NCBI GenBank assembly: GCA_021793895.1
Contig: JAJYRW010000129.1
Coordinates: 1 to 5,297, forward strand
From: Actinomycetes bacterium
Lineage (GTDB): Bacteria > Actinomycetota > Actinomycetes > Actinomycetales > JAJYRW01
DNA length: 5,297 bases
Direction: 5' to 3'
Below the pieces are notes generated by a model. It had not been told where the DNA came from. It searched no databases and saw only the letters and a program-made list of their open reading frames with translations. Below are positions 1-4,895 of the stretch, one piece after another (the first letter of the stretch is position 1; every line of letters begins with the position of its first letter). The translations under genes and the position numbers were made by a program.

Positions 1-671
1 ATCCGCGGGGGGTTTGCAACGTGCGTCGACAGTTCCAAGGCGGCATCGAGTTCCTGCTCGGTGCGCTCGACGAGTTGCGTCCCGGCGTCGGGAATGCCCA
101 GGGTGGTGGCGACGTCCATGATGAATTCCGGGATGCCATCTAGTGTGCGCTCCGGATCAAAGTAGACCACCGGAATTCCGGCCTGGCGCAGTTGTTCCTG
201 CACTTCGCGCGGGCCGATTGTGGTGTCGGTGAGCACCACGGACGGGTCCAAATCGAGGATCGATTCGGCCGACAAGTCGTGGCCTCCGACTGTAACGATA
301 GGCACATCAGCAGCGGCCGGGAAGTCGGAAGATGTATCGCGCCCCACAACGTTGTCGCCCAGGCCGAGTGAGAAGACCGTTTCGGTCAAGGTGCCGTACA
401 TGTCGACTGTCACGATGCGCGACACATCGGTGACCTTGACGTCGACGCCGTCGAAGGACTTGACGGTGACTGGCAATTCTGGCGCAGGATCCTCGACGAT
501 CGGGTTGACGTCATGTTCGGCGATTTCTGCGGTGCGCGGCCCCTCAGCGACTTCCTGCGCTACAGCGGTGGGGGAAGGCGGGGGTTGGGCGTTGGAGGTG
601 CCGCACGCTGAAAGGACAATGAGCGCAACGGCGCCCCAAGCCATTGATTTCCAACGGCCTGAGCGGGTCAC
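1..671 (-). CDS. hmuT: Heme ABC transporter substrate-binding lipoprotein HmuT (3' end beyond window)
   Basis: Extracellular lipoprotein that binds heme and hands it to a membrane permease (HmuU) and ATPase (HmuV), whose genes would lie past position 1. Seen: 223 codons. An n-region with Arg/Lys, a hydrophobic stretch at residues 11-20 and the lipobox L-S-A-C (Cys23) indicate lipidation. A Pro/Glu-rich linker follows, then from about residue 85 the type III (cluster A-II) binding fold, with ETVFSLGLGDNVVGRD typical of HmuT. His131 in G-G-H-D-L-S-A-E lies where HmuT proteins have the axial His ligand of heme (family knowledge); the second ligand, a Tyr, would be in the missing C-terminal part. 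I chose the GTG at 671 because it overlaps the preceding stop as GTGA and gives a charged n-region. An ATG at 644 leaves an n-region with no positive charge. Identity as a class III heme/metal-chelate binding protein is near certain; heme as ligand is well supported by context. Confidence 0.9.
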   Translation of the reverse strand, partial: MTRSGRWKSMAWGAVALIVLSACGTSNAQPPPSPTAVAQEVAEGPRTAEIAEHDVNPIVEDPAPELPVTVKSFDGVDVKVTDVSRIVTVDMYGTLTETVFSLGLGDNVVGRDTSSDFPAAADVPIVTVGGHDLSAESILDLDPSVVLTDTTIGPREVQEQLRQAGIPVVYFDPERTLDGIPEFIMDVATTLGIPDAGTQLVERTEQELDAALELSTHVANPPR

Positions 672-1549
672 TGATCGCCACCGCCCTGATCCTCGGCCGC
701 GTCGTCGGATTCCCCGGCCTGGCGTTCCAGGGCTGCGGCGCGCGCGGCTTGCCGCTTGCGGCGGTTCGCAAATGCGACGGCCGTGACGCCGGCTACGACG
801 CCAAGAACTATGGCCACGATCAAAATTACGAGCGCGGTGGAGTTTCCGGACGATTCGGTGTCATCTTCCGCAGTTTCCGCGGTTTCAGCATCATTTTGGA
901 CGTCGTCGGTGGGCTCTGGCGCAGCCGTTTCGGTCGCAGTGGGTTCGGCGGACGGTTCTTCGGTGGGCTCGTTGGTCGGTTCTGCCGCCGGTTCTTCATT
1001 TTCTTCAGCTTCGCCGTCAAATGTTACGGGAATGAGAATATCGGCGCTGCGGTCGGAGCCGCGGGTGTGATCGGCGCGCGTTGAAATGGCGCAGCCCTCG
1101 GGCGCGACAGAGGGGTCGAGGCAGTCGGTGTGGCCGTCGTCGGCCATTACGGAAATCTCGACTTCGAAACTGCCACCGTCTTCAAACGGGGTCGTTAACC
1201 CTTCGGCATATGCGGGCGGGTCGGTGGCGACCCAAACGGAAGAACCTGACTCACCCGTCATATCGACGCCACCAAGGCAGGGCCCGGGAGCTTCACCGGT
1301 TTCTGGGATAACACACAGGGCCACATAGATCCCCACGTCCTCGCGAAATCCGGTGCCAGTGATGGTGACCTTGCTGCCCTCGGGCTCGAGTGCGGTTTGC
1401 GACACCGTTAGCTCTTGGCCATCGGGCCCGGTTTCGGTGGTTTCCGCAAAAGCAGTTGGAGCGGCGAGAAGGGCAGCACCCGCTAGCGCCGGAACCGCGA
1501 GCGCGGCGGCGATAAATCGCGGGAAAATTTTGCTGCTACGACGTGACAT
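668..1549 (-). CDS. Secreted single-pass membrane protein with Ig/neocarzinostatin-like domain, heme-uptake operon
   Basis: 293 residues; I do not recognise a named family with certainty. Seen in order: a Sec signal peptide (1-35, RR at 3-4, hydrophobic core, likely cleavage after A-F-A35). Then an extracellular beta-rich domain at about 45-177, opening with LTVSQTALEPEGSKVTITG and continuing G-F-R-E-D-V-G-I-Y-V-A-L-C. It has two cysteine pairs, C79/C91 and C143/C153, placed like disulfide loops. An acidic stalk of repeated EPT/EPA units (178-237), a transmembrane helix (about 238-261), an RRKR stop-transfer motif (263-266) and a short acidic cytosolic tail complete it. The pattern of an Ig-like strand, then G-x-G-F, then Y-V-A-x-C resembles neocarzinostatin-type Ig domains of actinobacterial surface proteins. 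No HtaA-domain motif is visible. It overlaps hmuT by 4 bases and lies downstream of hmuO, so a role in capturing or relaying heme is inferred, not shown. No good ribosome site precedes the ATG, and an in-frame TAA just upstream rules out a longer start. Confidence 0.85.
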   Translation of the reverse strand: MSRRSSKIFPRFIAAALAVPALAGAALLAAPTAFAETTETGPDGQELTVSQTALEPEGSKVTITGTGFREDVGIYVALCVIPETGEAPGPCLGGVDMTGESGSSVWVATDPPAYAEGLTTPFEDGGSFEVEISVMADDGHTDCLDPSVAPEGCAISTRADHTRGSDRSADILIPVTFDGEAEENEEPAAEPTNEPTEEPSAEPTATETAAPEPTDDVQNDAETAETAEDDTESSGNSTALVILIVAIVLGVVAGVTAVAFANRRKRQAARAAALERQAGESDDAAEDQGGGDQ

Positions 1550-1552
1550 GCC

Positions 1553-1562
1553 GGCTTAAGCC
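1553..1562. promoter_or_regulatory. Palindrome GGCTTAAGCC and possible -10 next to the start of the membrane-protein gene
   Basis: A perfect 10-bp palindrome ends 3 bases upstream of the ATG at 1549. On the minus strand it sits in TTAGGCTTAAGCC. This contains TAGGCT (1564-1559), which fits the TANNNT form of an actinobacterial -10, only 9 bases from the ATG. Together with the lack of a ribosome site, this suggests a leaderless or nearly leaderless mRNA. TTAGGC also equals one half of the hmuO iron box, but the other half is not conserved, so a DtxR site here is weak. Confidence 0.35.
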
Positions 1563-1588
1563 TAACGTGATTGCGGGGGAAGGTTTTG

Positions 1589-1601
1589 TGACACAGTGTC
1601 A
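1589..1601. promoter_or_regulatory. HrtR-like operator TGACACAGTGTCA upstream of the membrane protein-hmuT operon
   Basis: Perfect 6-1-6 palindrome in the 88-bp gap after hmuO, 39 bases upstream of the ATG at 1549. It shares TGACA-N3-TGTCA with the site upstream of the tetR gene (3122-3134). From memory, its 13 bases equal the core of the operator bound by HrtR, the heme-responsive TetR repressor of Lactococcus lactis. The loop is one base, so it is a DNA-binding site rather than an RNA hairpin. If transcription begins at or near the ATG, the site is centred near -45, next to the -35 region. Confidence 0.65.
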
Positions 1602-1615
1602 GCGAACTGGGCTAT

Positions 1616-1628
1616 TTTTCGCGGAAAA
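1616..1628. repeat. AT-rich inverted repeat TTTTC-GCG-GAAAA after hmuO
   Basis: A 5-3-5 inverted repeat lies 10-22 bases after the hmuO stop. It is too A/T-rich and lacks a following U-run in the minus direction, so it is a poor intrinsic terminator. It may be a chance palindrome or a further protein-binding site between hmuO and the next gene. Confidence 0.25.
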
Positions 1629-1637
1629 TTAGTAGTT

Positions 1638-2285
1638 CTAGCAGTGACGGGCGCCGAGTTCGGCAAACATTGCGGTGTTCATGCGGAACGCGATTTTGGC
1701 CTCTTCAACAACGCGAGCCTGCTCATCGGCGGTGAGCGCCGCGCCGTCTAGGAGGGCGCGGTAGTTGTCCTTAAACGGCTTGGGCTTGACGCCTTCGAAG
1801 TGGTAGAAGCTGATGCCGTCGCGCTCCAGTCCGTAGGTGCGCTGCATTAAGCGGCCAATGGCCTGCCCGCCCGAGAGGTCGCCGAGGTATCGGACGTAGG
1901 CGTGGCCGATATATCCGCCAGCCCAGTTGGTCGCGTCCGTGATGTGCTGGGCGTAGACGCGGGCGGCATCCGTGACCGCAACCTCCTCGCGCCAGTTTTC
2001 GCCGATGAGGAAGGCCAGGTCAGCCTCGAGTGAGGGCAGACGACGCAGTTCCTCAAATAGAAACGGGCGCGCGACGGGGTCTTGTGCCAGATTGTCTCCG
2101 GCCTGCTCGAGGGCGCTGTAAATGGCGTGATGCTGTGCATGAAAATCGGCCAGCGCGGAAATCGGCAGTTCGCCGCCCATCAACTTGGTCACAAAGGCCA
2201 TGTTTTCGGCCTCGGTGTGCTCAGCAGAGGTGGCAGTACGCAACTTCGCCGCAAGAGCGAGCGTATCTGTGGCAAGAGCGGTCAC
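1638..2285 (-). CDS. hmuO: Heme oxygenase HmuO
   Basis: Cytosolic enzyme that opens heme with O2 and electrons to give biliverdin (or a relative), CO and Fe2+, supplying iron from imported heme. Seen: 215 residues, the usual length of the alpha-helical bacterial HO-1-type enzymes (Corynebacterium HmuO is about 215). The proximal heme ligand is His23, in T-S-A-E-H-T-E-A-E. The distal-helix signature Y-V-R-Y-L-G-D-L-S-G-G-Q is at about 130-141, with flexible glycines 135 and 139 and the catalytic Asp136 that orders water near heme-bound oxygen. F-Y-H-F-E-G also matches HmuO. I chose the GTG at 2285 because GGAG lies 6 bases before it and the N-terminus then aligns with Corynebacterium HmuO; the in-frame TTG at 2297 would itself be part of that ribosome site. 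All expected catalytic residues are present. Transcription is probably from the DtxR-controlled promoter at 2360-2389. Confidence 0.96.
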   Translation of the reverse strand: MTALATDTLALAAKLRTATSAEHTEAENMAFVTKLMGGELPISALADFHAQHHAIYSALEQAGDNLAQDPVARPFLFEELRRLPSLEADLAFLIGENWREEVAVTDAARVYAQHITDATNWAGGYIGHAYVRYLGDLSGGQAIGRLMQRTYGLERDGISFYHFEGVKPKPFKDNYRALLDGAALTADEQARVVEEAKIAFRMNTAMFAELGARHC

Positions 2286-2291
2286 GAGAAA

Positions 2292-2295
2292 CTCC
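2292..2295 (-). promoter_or_regulatory. Ribosome binding site GGAG deciding the hmuO start
   Basis: GGAG followed by six bases (TTTCTC) and GTG. It places the hmuO start at 2285 rather than at the TTG at 2297, whose own G is the first base of this motif. Confidence 0.8.
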
Positions 2296-2332
2296 AAAAT
2301 GCGCTGGGAAGGCCGGGGCGGGCCGCGAGTCT

Positions 2333-2345
2333 TATTTCAGAAATA
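2333..2345. promoter_or_regulatory. Palindrome TATTTC-A-GAAATA in the hmuO leader
   Basis: A perfect 6-1-6 palindrome lies just downstream of the predicted hmuO transcription start (about 2353). The one-base loop argues against an RNA hairpin, so a second operator for a dimeric regulator is plausible. The sequence differs from TGACA-N3-TGTCA, so the neighbouring TetR protein is not the obvious binder. A heme-responsive response regulator of the ChrA/HrrA kind, known to act on corynebacterial hmuO, is one unproven option. Confidence 0.4.
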
Positions 2346-2359
2346 GATGATCGAATTGC

Positions 2360-2389
2360 ATTATAGCGCAGTTAGGTAAGCCTTGCCTA
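2360..2389 (-). promoter_or_regulatory. hmuO promoter: perfect -10 TATAAT, -35 TAGGCA
   Basis: TATAAT at 2365-2360 (minus) is preceded by an 18-base spacer and TAGGCA (2389-2384), which matches four of six bases of TTGACA. The start of transcription would be near 2353, leaving about 68 bases of leader before the GTG. The iron box at 2372-2390 covers the -35 element and half the spacer, a geometry expected to block RNA polymerase when the repressor is bound. Confidence 0.75.
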
Positions 2390-2390
2390 A
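2372..2390. promoter_or_regulatory. DtxR/IdeR-type iron box upstream of hmuO
   Basis: The 19-bp TTAGGTAAGCCTTGCCTAA is an inverted repeat with arms TTAGGTAAG and TTAGGCAAG (8 of 9 bases paired) around a central C. It closely follows the DtxR consensus of TTAGG...CCTAA arms. DtxR/IdeR with Fe2+ represses iron-acquisition genes in Actinomycetes, and corynebacterial hmuO is a known DtxR target. Its position over the -35 and spacer of the hmuO promoter supports iron-dependent repression. Confidence 0.88.
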
Positions 2391-2410
2391 TCTTAACTCC
2401 GGTGTGAAGC

Positions 2411-2419
2411 GGTAAGCCT
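2411..2419. repeat. Second copy of the iron-box core GGTAAGCCT
   Basis: GGTAAGCCT here repeats exactly the core of the iron box at 2375-2383, 36 bp away. The outer bases of the 19-bp site are not conserved (AGC on the left, GCGTTCT on the right), so it would be at most a weak or half site. It lies between the tetR stop codon and the hmuO promoter. Confidence 0.35.
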
Positions 2420-2424
2420 GCGTT

Positions 2425-3066
2425 CTAGGAGAAGGTGCTTAGTTCTGGCAGTGGGTTCGTGCGCACGGTGGCTTCCGTGCTGGCGCCCACGGCCCGCAGG
2501 ACAAAAAGTTCTGCTGCATTAGCGGCGCGCTCAAGTTCGGGGCCCGCCTCGGGGAAGCGCTGGCCGTTGATCGAGGCGTTAATGAGGGTCAACACCGAGT
2601 CAATATCTTGGGGCGGAAATTCCCCCTGCTCGATCCCGTCTTCAATAATCGAACGCAATAGGGCACTGACAACTTGCGCGTGCTCTCGCATCCGCGACAG
2701 CGCGCTTTGCGAAAGAATTGAGCGATAATCTGCGCCCGGCGGCAGGTGATAGACCGAGGTCAGTTTTGCTTGCTTGCGCACATACCGGCGTAATTGCTCC
2801 ACCGGGTCCGTTATTCCCTCGAGTGCGGCTTTCAGCTCCGCCACATACCGCTGCGTTTCTTCATTCCAAAATGCCCGAAGCAGCATTTCCTTATCCGCGA
2901 AGTGGTTATACACTGCGGTGCGGCCCACGCCAGCCTCGTTGGCAATGTCTGCCATGGTGATGGCTTCAAAGCCGCGGTCGTGCATGAGGCGCGACAAGGC
3001 ACTGAACAGGCGCGCACGTACTTGCGCGCGGTGTTCGCTTAGGGATCCGGCCTCAATTTTTGGCAT
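2425..3066 (-). CDS. TetR-family transcriptional regulator, candidate heme-responsive repressor
   Basis: 213 residues, typical of one-domain-plus-HTH TetR proteins acting as dimers on palindromic DNA. Seen: the N-terminal TetR fold at about 14-66, with the helix-turn-helix at 38-57 (TMADIANEAGVGRTAVYNHF), followed by D-K-E-x-L-L. The remainder is an all-helical ligand-binding domain with no clear sequence signature. Histidines in that domain include H107 (V-Y-H-L-P-P) and H129 (M-R-E-H), which could ligate heme, but I cannot map them onto a known pair. Context: it is directly upstream of hmuO on the same strand, with 139 bp between. A TGACA-N3-TGTCA palindrome lies 55 bases before its ATG, and a second precedes the membrane protein-hmuT operon. 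Autoregulation and heme sensing are inferred from these sites. The ATG at 3066 is the only start, as an in-frame TAA lies close upstream; the ribosome site is weak. The effector could also be another molecule. Confidence 0.92.
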   Translation of the reverse strand: MPKIEAGSLSEHRAQVRARLFSALSRLMHDRGFEAITMADIANEAGVGRTAVYNHFADKEMLLRAFWNEETQRYVAELKAALEGITDPVEQLRRYVRKQAKLTSVYHLPPGADYRSILSQSALSRMREHAQVVSALLRSIIEDGIEQGEFPPQDIDSVLTLINASINGQRFPEAGPELERAANAAELFVLRAVGASTEATVRTNPLPELSTFS

Positions 3067-3121
3067 TTGACCGAATTCTTACACAATAATGTTGCGAAAT
3101 TAACCCCGGGGCCCCAAAAGG

Positions 3122-3134
3122 TGACAACGTGTCA
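3122..3134. promoter_or_regulatory. HrtR-like operator TGACAACGTGTCA upstream of the tetR gene
   Basis: A 5-3-5 palindrome with the same TGACA-N3-TGTCA arms and total length as the site at 1589-1601. It covers the stop codon of the upstream phosphatase gene (3134-3132) and lies 55 bases before the TetR start. On the minus strand its right half reads TTGTCA, which could double as a -35 element, so binding would block tetR transcription. The expected chance number of such ten-base matches in this window is far below one, and two occur, each upstream of a gene in this locus. Confidence 0.6.
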
Positions 3135-3791
3135 GATACCGGCGAGCAGACGATCCCGTAATTCGGGCACGGATTCGACAACTTCATCCGCCCGGGCCCA
3201 CTCATCCGCCGTGCCATAACCCCACGTCACCGCAATGCAATCCATGTCAAAATGGGCTGCTCCATCAATATCGTGAATGCGGTCGCCAATCATGAGCGCA
3301 TCATCGAGGTCAACGTCGGCTGCCGCAAGACCAACCCGGGCTGTCTCGATGGAATGGCGCTTTTCCATGCGGCCCGGCTCGGCGCCGGACACGATCTCAA
3401 AGAAGTCCAGCAATTCGGTGTGCTCCAACACCCGGAACGCGTTTTCGGTGCGCTTCGAGGTCGCAACGGCCAGCGGCACCCGCGCGGCTCGCAGTTCTGC
3501 CAGCAACTGCGGAATCCCGTCATAGGGAACGACCATGTCGATCCCAGTTTTTAATTGGTGCGCAATATAAATTTCCAGCGCGTCTTCGAGCTGCTGCCCG
3601 CGCAGCCCCGCAATATCGCGAAAGCTGACGCGCAGGGGCGGCCCAATAAACGAGCGCAGTGCGGGCTCATCGAGCTCGGGACCCTTGACTTGCCCAAGCG
3701 CATGCCGAATGCTCGTCATGATTGAAGGCCCCGATTCCACGAGCGTGCCATCAAGGTCGAACAGGATCGGACGGGAAGAATTATTAGCCAT
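3132..3791 (-). CDS. HAD-superfamily hydrolase, phosphoglycolate phosphatase-like
   Basis: Cytosolic Mg2+-dependent phosphatase of the HAD superfamily, subfamily IA. The substrate cannot be read from the sequence: phosphoglycolate, a sugar phosphate, pyrophosphate or a nucleotide are all possible. Seen: 219 residues. Motif I is F-D-L-D-G-T with nucleophile Asp12 and acid/base Asp14. A helical cap spans about 20-85. Motif II is A-V-A-T-S-K near 109-113, the motif III lysine is probably Lys144 (R-M-E-K), and motif IV G-D-R-I-H-D has Asp170 and Asp174. All catalytic positions are filled. The start is the ATG at 3791, with AAGG four bases upstream; the adjoining GTG at 3794 sits too close to that site. 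It follows the nucleoside hydrolase by 27 bp, so the two are probably one operon. Hydrolysis of a nucleoside followed by handling of a sugar or base phosphate is a tempting but unproven link. Confidence 0.9.
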   Translation of the reverse strand: MANNSSRPILFDLDGTLVESGPSIMTSIRHALGQVKGPELDEPALRSFIGPPLRVSFRDIAGLRGQQLEDALEIYIAHQLKTGIDMVVPYDGIPQLLAELRAARVPLAVATSKRTENAFRVLEHTELLDFFEIVSGAEPGRMEKRHSIETARVGLAAADVDLDDALMIGDRIHDIDGAAHFDMDCIAVTWGYGTADEWARADEVVESVPELRDRLLAGI

Positions 3792-3818
3792 CACGCCTTC
3801 ACTATCGCAAAGAGCGCC

Positions 3819-4760
3819 TCAGCCTTGAGATGTGACCGCCGCCAAGAAGCGGGAAACGTACAGCGGCTGATCAACCTCCCACGTGATATTGATCTCTGGT
3901 CGGGTGCGATCTTCATGTGGCCCGCGCCGATCAGCAGGGCGGCGGTCCACCAGCGACATTCCCCTCGTGTACTTGCCTGCCAACTCCACCACGGTGGGGT
4001 GCTTCGCAGTCTCGGCACCATCGGGCCACAGCGCTGTTGCTACGGCTCCAGCATCGCCCAACAGGTTATAGCCCACCAATAGCTTGCTCGCGAGTTGCGC
4101 GGCCGGATCGGTTGACGCCGCAAGCTGCGCGACGTCGTCCTTACTTAATGCCAAGCGGTTGAAAACATCCAAGCCATACATGACCGTCTCAATGCCGGCT
4201 CGCAGCACGATATCTGCGGCCTCGGGATCGGCGAAGAAATTGAACTCTGCGGCCGCATCATCATTACCGCCCGCCGCCGCGGAGCCGCCCATCACGATGA
4301 GCCGCTCGATTTTGTCTTTGACTTCCGGGTGGGCGGTGAACAGCACGGCGAGATTTGTCAGCGGTCCTAAGGCAATCAGCGTCAGGGGTGATTCCGCCTC
4401 CATGAGAGTGGATCGCATGAGTTCTACGGCGTGTTGCGGAACGAGCTTGCGATCCGATTCGGGCAGGACGACCGTGCCCAGACCCGCCTCGCCGTGAATC
4501 CACGAAGCATCGACGCGCTCCGAAGCCAGTGGTTGGGGGCAGCCGCGCGCCACGGGCACATCGGGCGCCCCAATAACGTCGAGAACGGACAAGGTATTTC
4601 GGGTGACGTGGTCCACCCCAACATTGCCGTTTACGCAGGTAACAGCGTGTACCCGCACCCCCGGGACTCGGAATAACAGCATGAGAGCCAGGGCATCATC
4701 GAGCCCCGTGTCGCAGTCGACAAGAACGTCAATTTCGGTGTGGGGAAGAGCATGAGACAT
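3819..4760 (-). CDS. Nucleoside hydrolase (inosine-uridine preferring type)
   Basis: Cytosolic Ca2+-dependent N-ribohydrolase that splits ribonucleosides into base and ribose in purine/pyrimidine salvage. Seen: 313 residues, the usual length. The family signature D-C-D-T-G-L-D-D-A-L-A-L is at 15-26, with calcium/ribose ligands Asp17, Asp21 and Asp22. V-N-G-N is at 43-46, L-G-P-L-T-N-L-A at 131-138, M-G-G at 157-159, and E-F-N-F-F-A-D-P-E-A-A at 172-182 (Asn174 for ribose). Toward the C-terminus, L-L-G-D-A-G-A-V-A carries Asp236, the usual last calcium ligand. The residue before it is Gly235, where protozoal and E. coli enzymes have the His that helps the leaving base; this hints at a different base preference. 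The open frame extends to 4934 through the tRNA gene, but ATG 4760 has GGAGG four bases upstream and begins just before the conserved core. It sits 33 bp downstream of the tRNA and 27 bp upstream of the phosphatase gene. Confidence 0.93.
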   Translation of the reverse strand: MSHALPHTEIDVLVDCDTGLDDALALMLLFRVPGVRVHAVTCVNGNVGVDHVTRNTLSVLDVIGAPDVPVARGCPQPLASERVDASWIHGEAGLGTVVLPESDRKLVPQHAVELMRSTLMEAESPLTLIALGPLTNLAVLFTAHPEVKDKIERLIVMGGSAAAGGNDDAAAEFNFFADPEAADIVLRAGIETVMYGLDVFNRLALSKDDVAQLAASTDPAAQLASKLLVGYNLLGDAGAVATALWPDGAETAKHPTVVELAGKYTRGMSLVDRRPADRRGPHEDRTRPEINITWEVDQPLYVSRFLAAVTSQG

Positions 4761-4764
4761 GTGG

Positions 4765-4769
4765 CCTCC
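4765..4769 (-). promoter_or_regulatory. Ribosome binding site GGAGG deciding the nucleoside hydrolase start
   Basis: GGAGG followed by CCAC and ATG (4760). It fixes the start well inside the longer open frame and shows that the frame's extension through the tRNA is not coding. Confidence 0.85.
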
Positions 4770-4793
4770 ATTGGCGAATTTGCCCCCAGATCG

Positions 4794-4864
4794 AGCGGGT
4801 GACGGGAATCGAACCCGCGCTACCTGCTTGGGAAGCAGGAGTTCTGCCATTGAACTACACCCGC
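4794..4864 (-). tRNA. tRNA-Gly (anticodon CCC)
   Basis: 71-nt cloverleaf read on the minus strand. The acceptor stem GCGGGTG pairs with CACCCGC in all seven positions, followed by discriminator T. The D arm is GTTC-AATGGCA-GAAC and the anticodon stem CCTGC/GCAGG surrounds loop TTCCCAA, giving anticodon CCC (4832-4830), which reads GGG. A 4-nt variable region precedes a T arm GCGGG-TTCGATT-CCCGT with one G-U pair. CCA is not encoded. A likely -10 is TATGCT at 4902-4897. No clear terminator separates it from the nucleoside hydrolase gene downstream. Confidence 0.96.
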
Positions 4865-4868
4865 GAAA

Positions 4869-4885
4869 ACCTTCCCGTGGAAGGT
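4869..4885 (-). other. Hairpin with T-run in the tRNA-Gly leader
   Basis: ACCTTCC and GGAAGGT form a perfect 7-bp stem with a 3-nt loop. On the minus strand it is followed by a run of four T (its first two bases are 4869 and 4868), ending 3 bases before the mature tRNA 5' end. It lies between the likely -10 (4902-4897) and the tRNA. It could be a leader structure recognised during 5' processing, or a weak attenuator or terminator for transcripts entering from the right. No function is shown. Confidence 0.45.
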
Positions 4886-4895
4886 CAGCGGTTGC

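Noticed and set aside
642..644. ATG 644 as the hmuT start
   Set aside because: It gives a signal peptide without positive charge; GTG 671 adds Arg/Arg/Lys and overlaps the upstream stop for coupling.
220..786. Long plus-strand open frame of 188 codons opposite hmuT and the 3' end of the Ig-like gene
   Set aside because: It lies antisense to two well-supported genes, has low-complexity Ser/Thr/Arg content without a domain, and reflects GC-rich codon bias.
668..1549. HtaA (CR-type) heme-binding domain in the membrane protein
   Set aside because: The Trp-containing HtaA pattern and its Tyr/His arrangement are not visible; the fold looks Ig/neocarzinostatin-like.
1589..1601. TGACACAGTGTCA as a transcription terminator after hmuO
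   Set aside because: The loop would be one base and there is no U-run; a protein-binding palindrome fits better.
2030..2366. Plus-strand frames opposite the 5' half of hmuO
   Set aside because: They run antisense through hmuO and its promoter, with no ribosome site or domain.
3100..3118. CCCCGGGGCCCC block as terminator of the phosphatase gene
   Set aside because: The C4/G4 runs are adjacent, leaving no loop, and no U-run follows on the minus strand; left as an unusual GC block.
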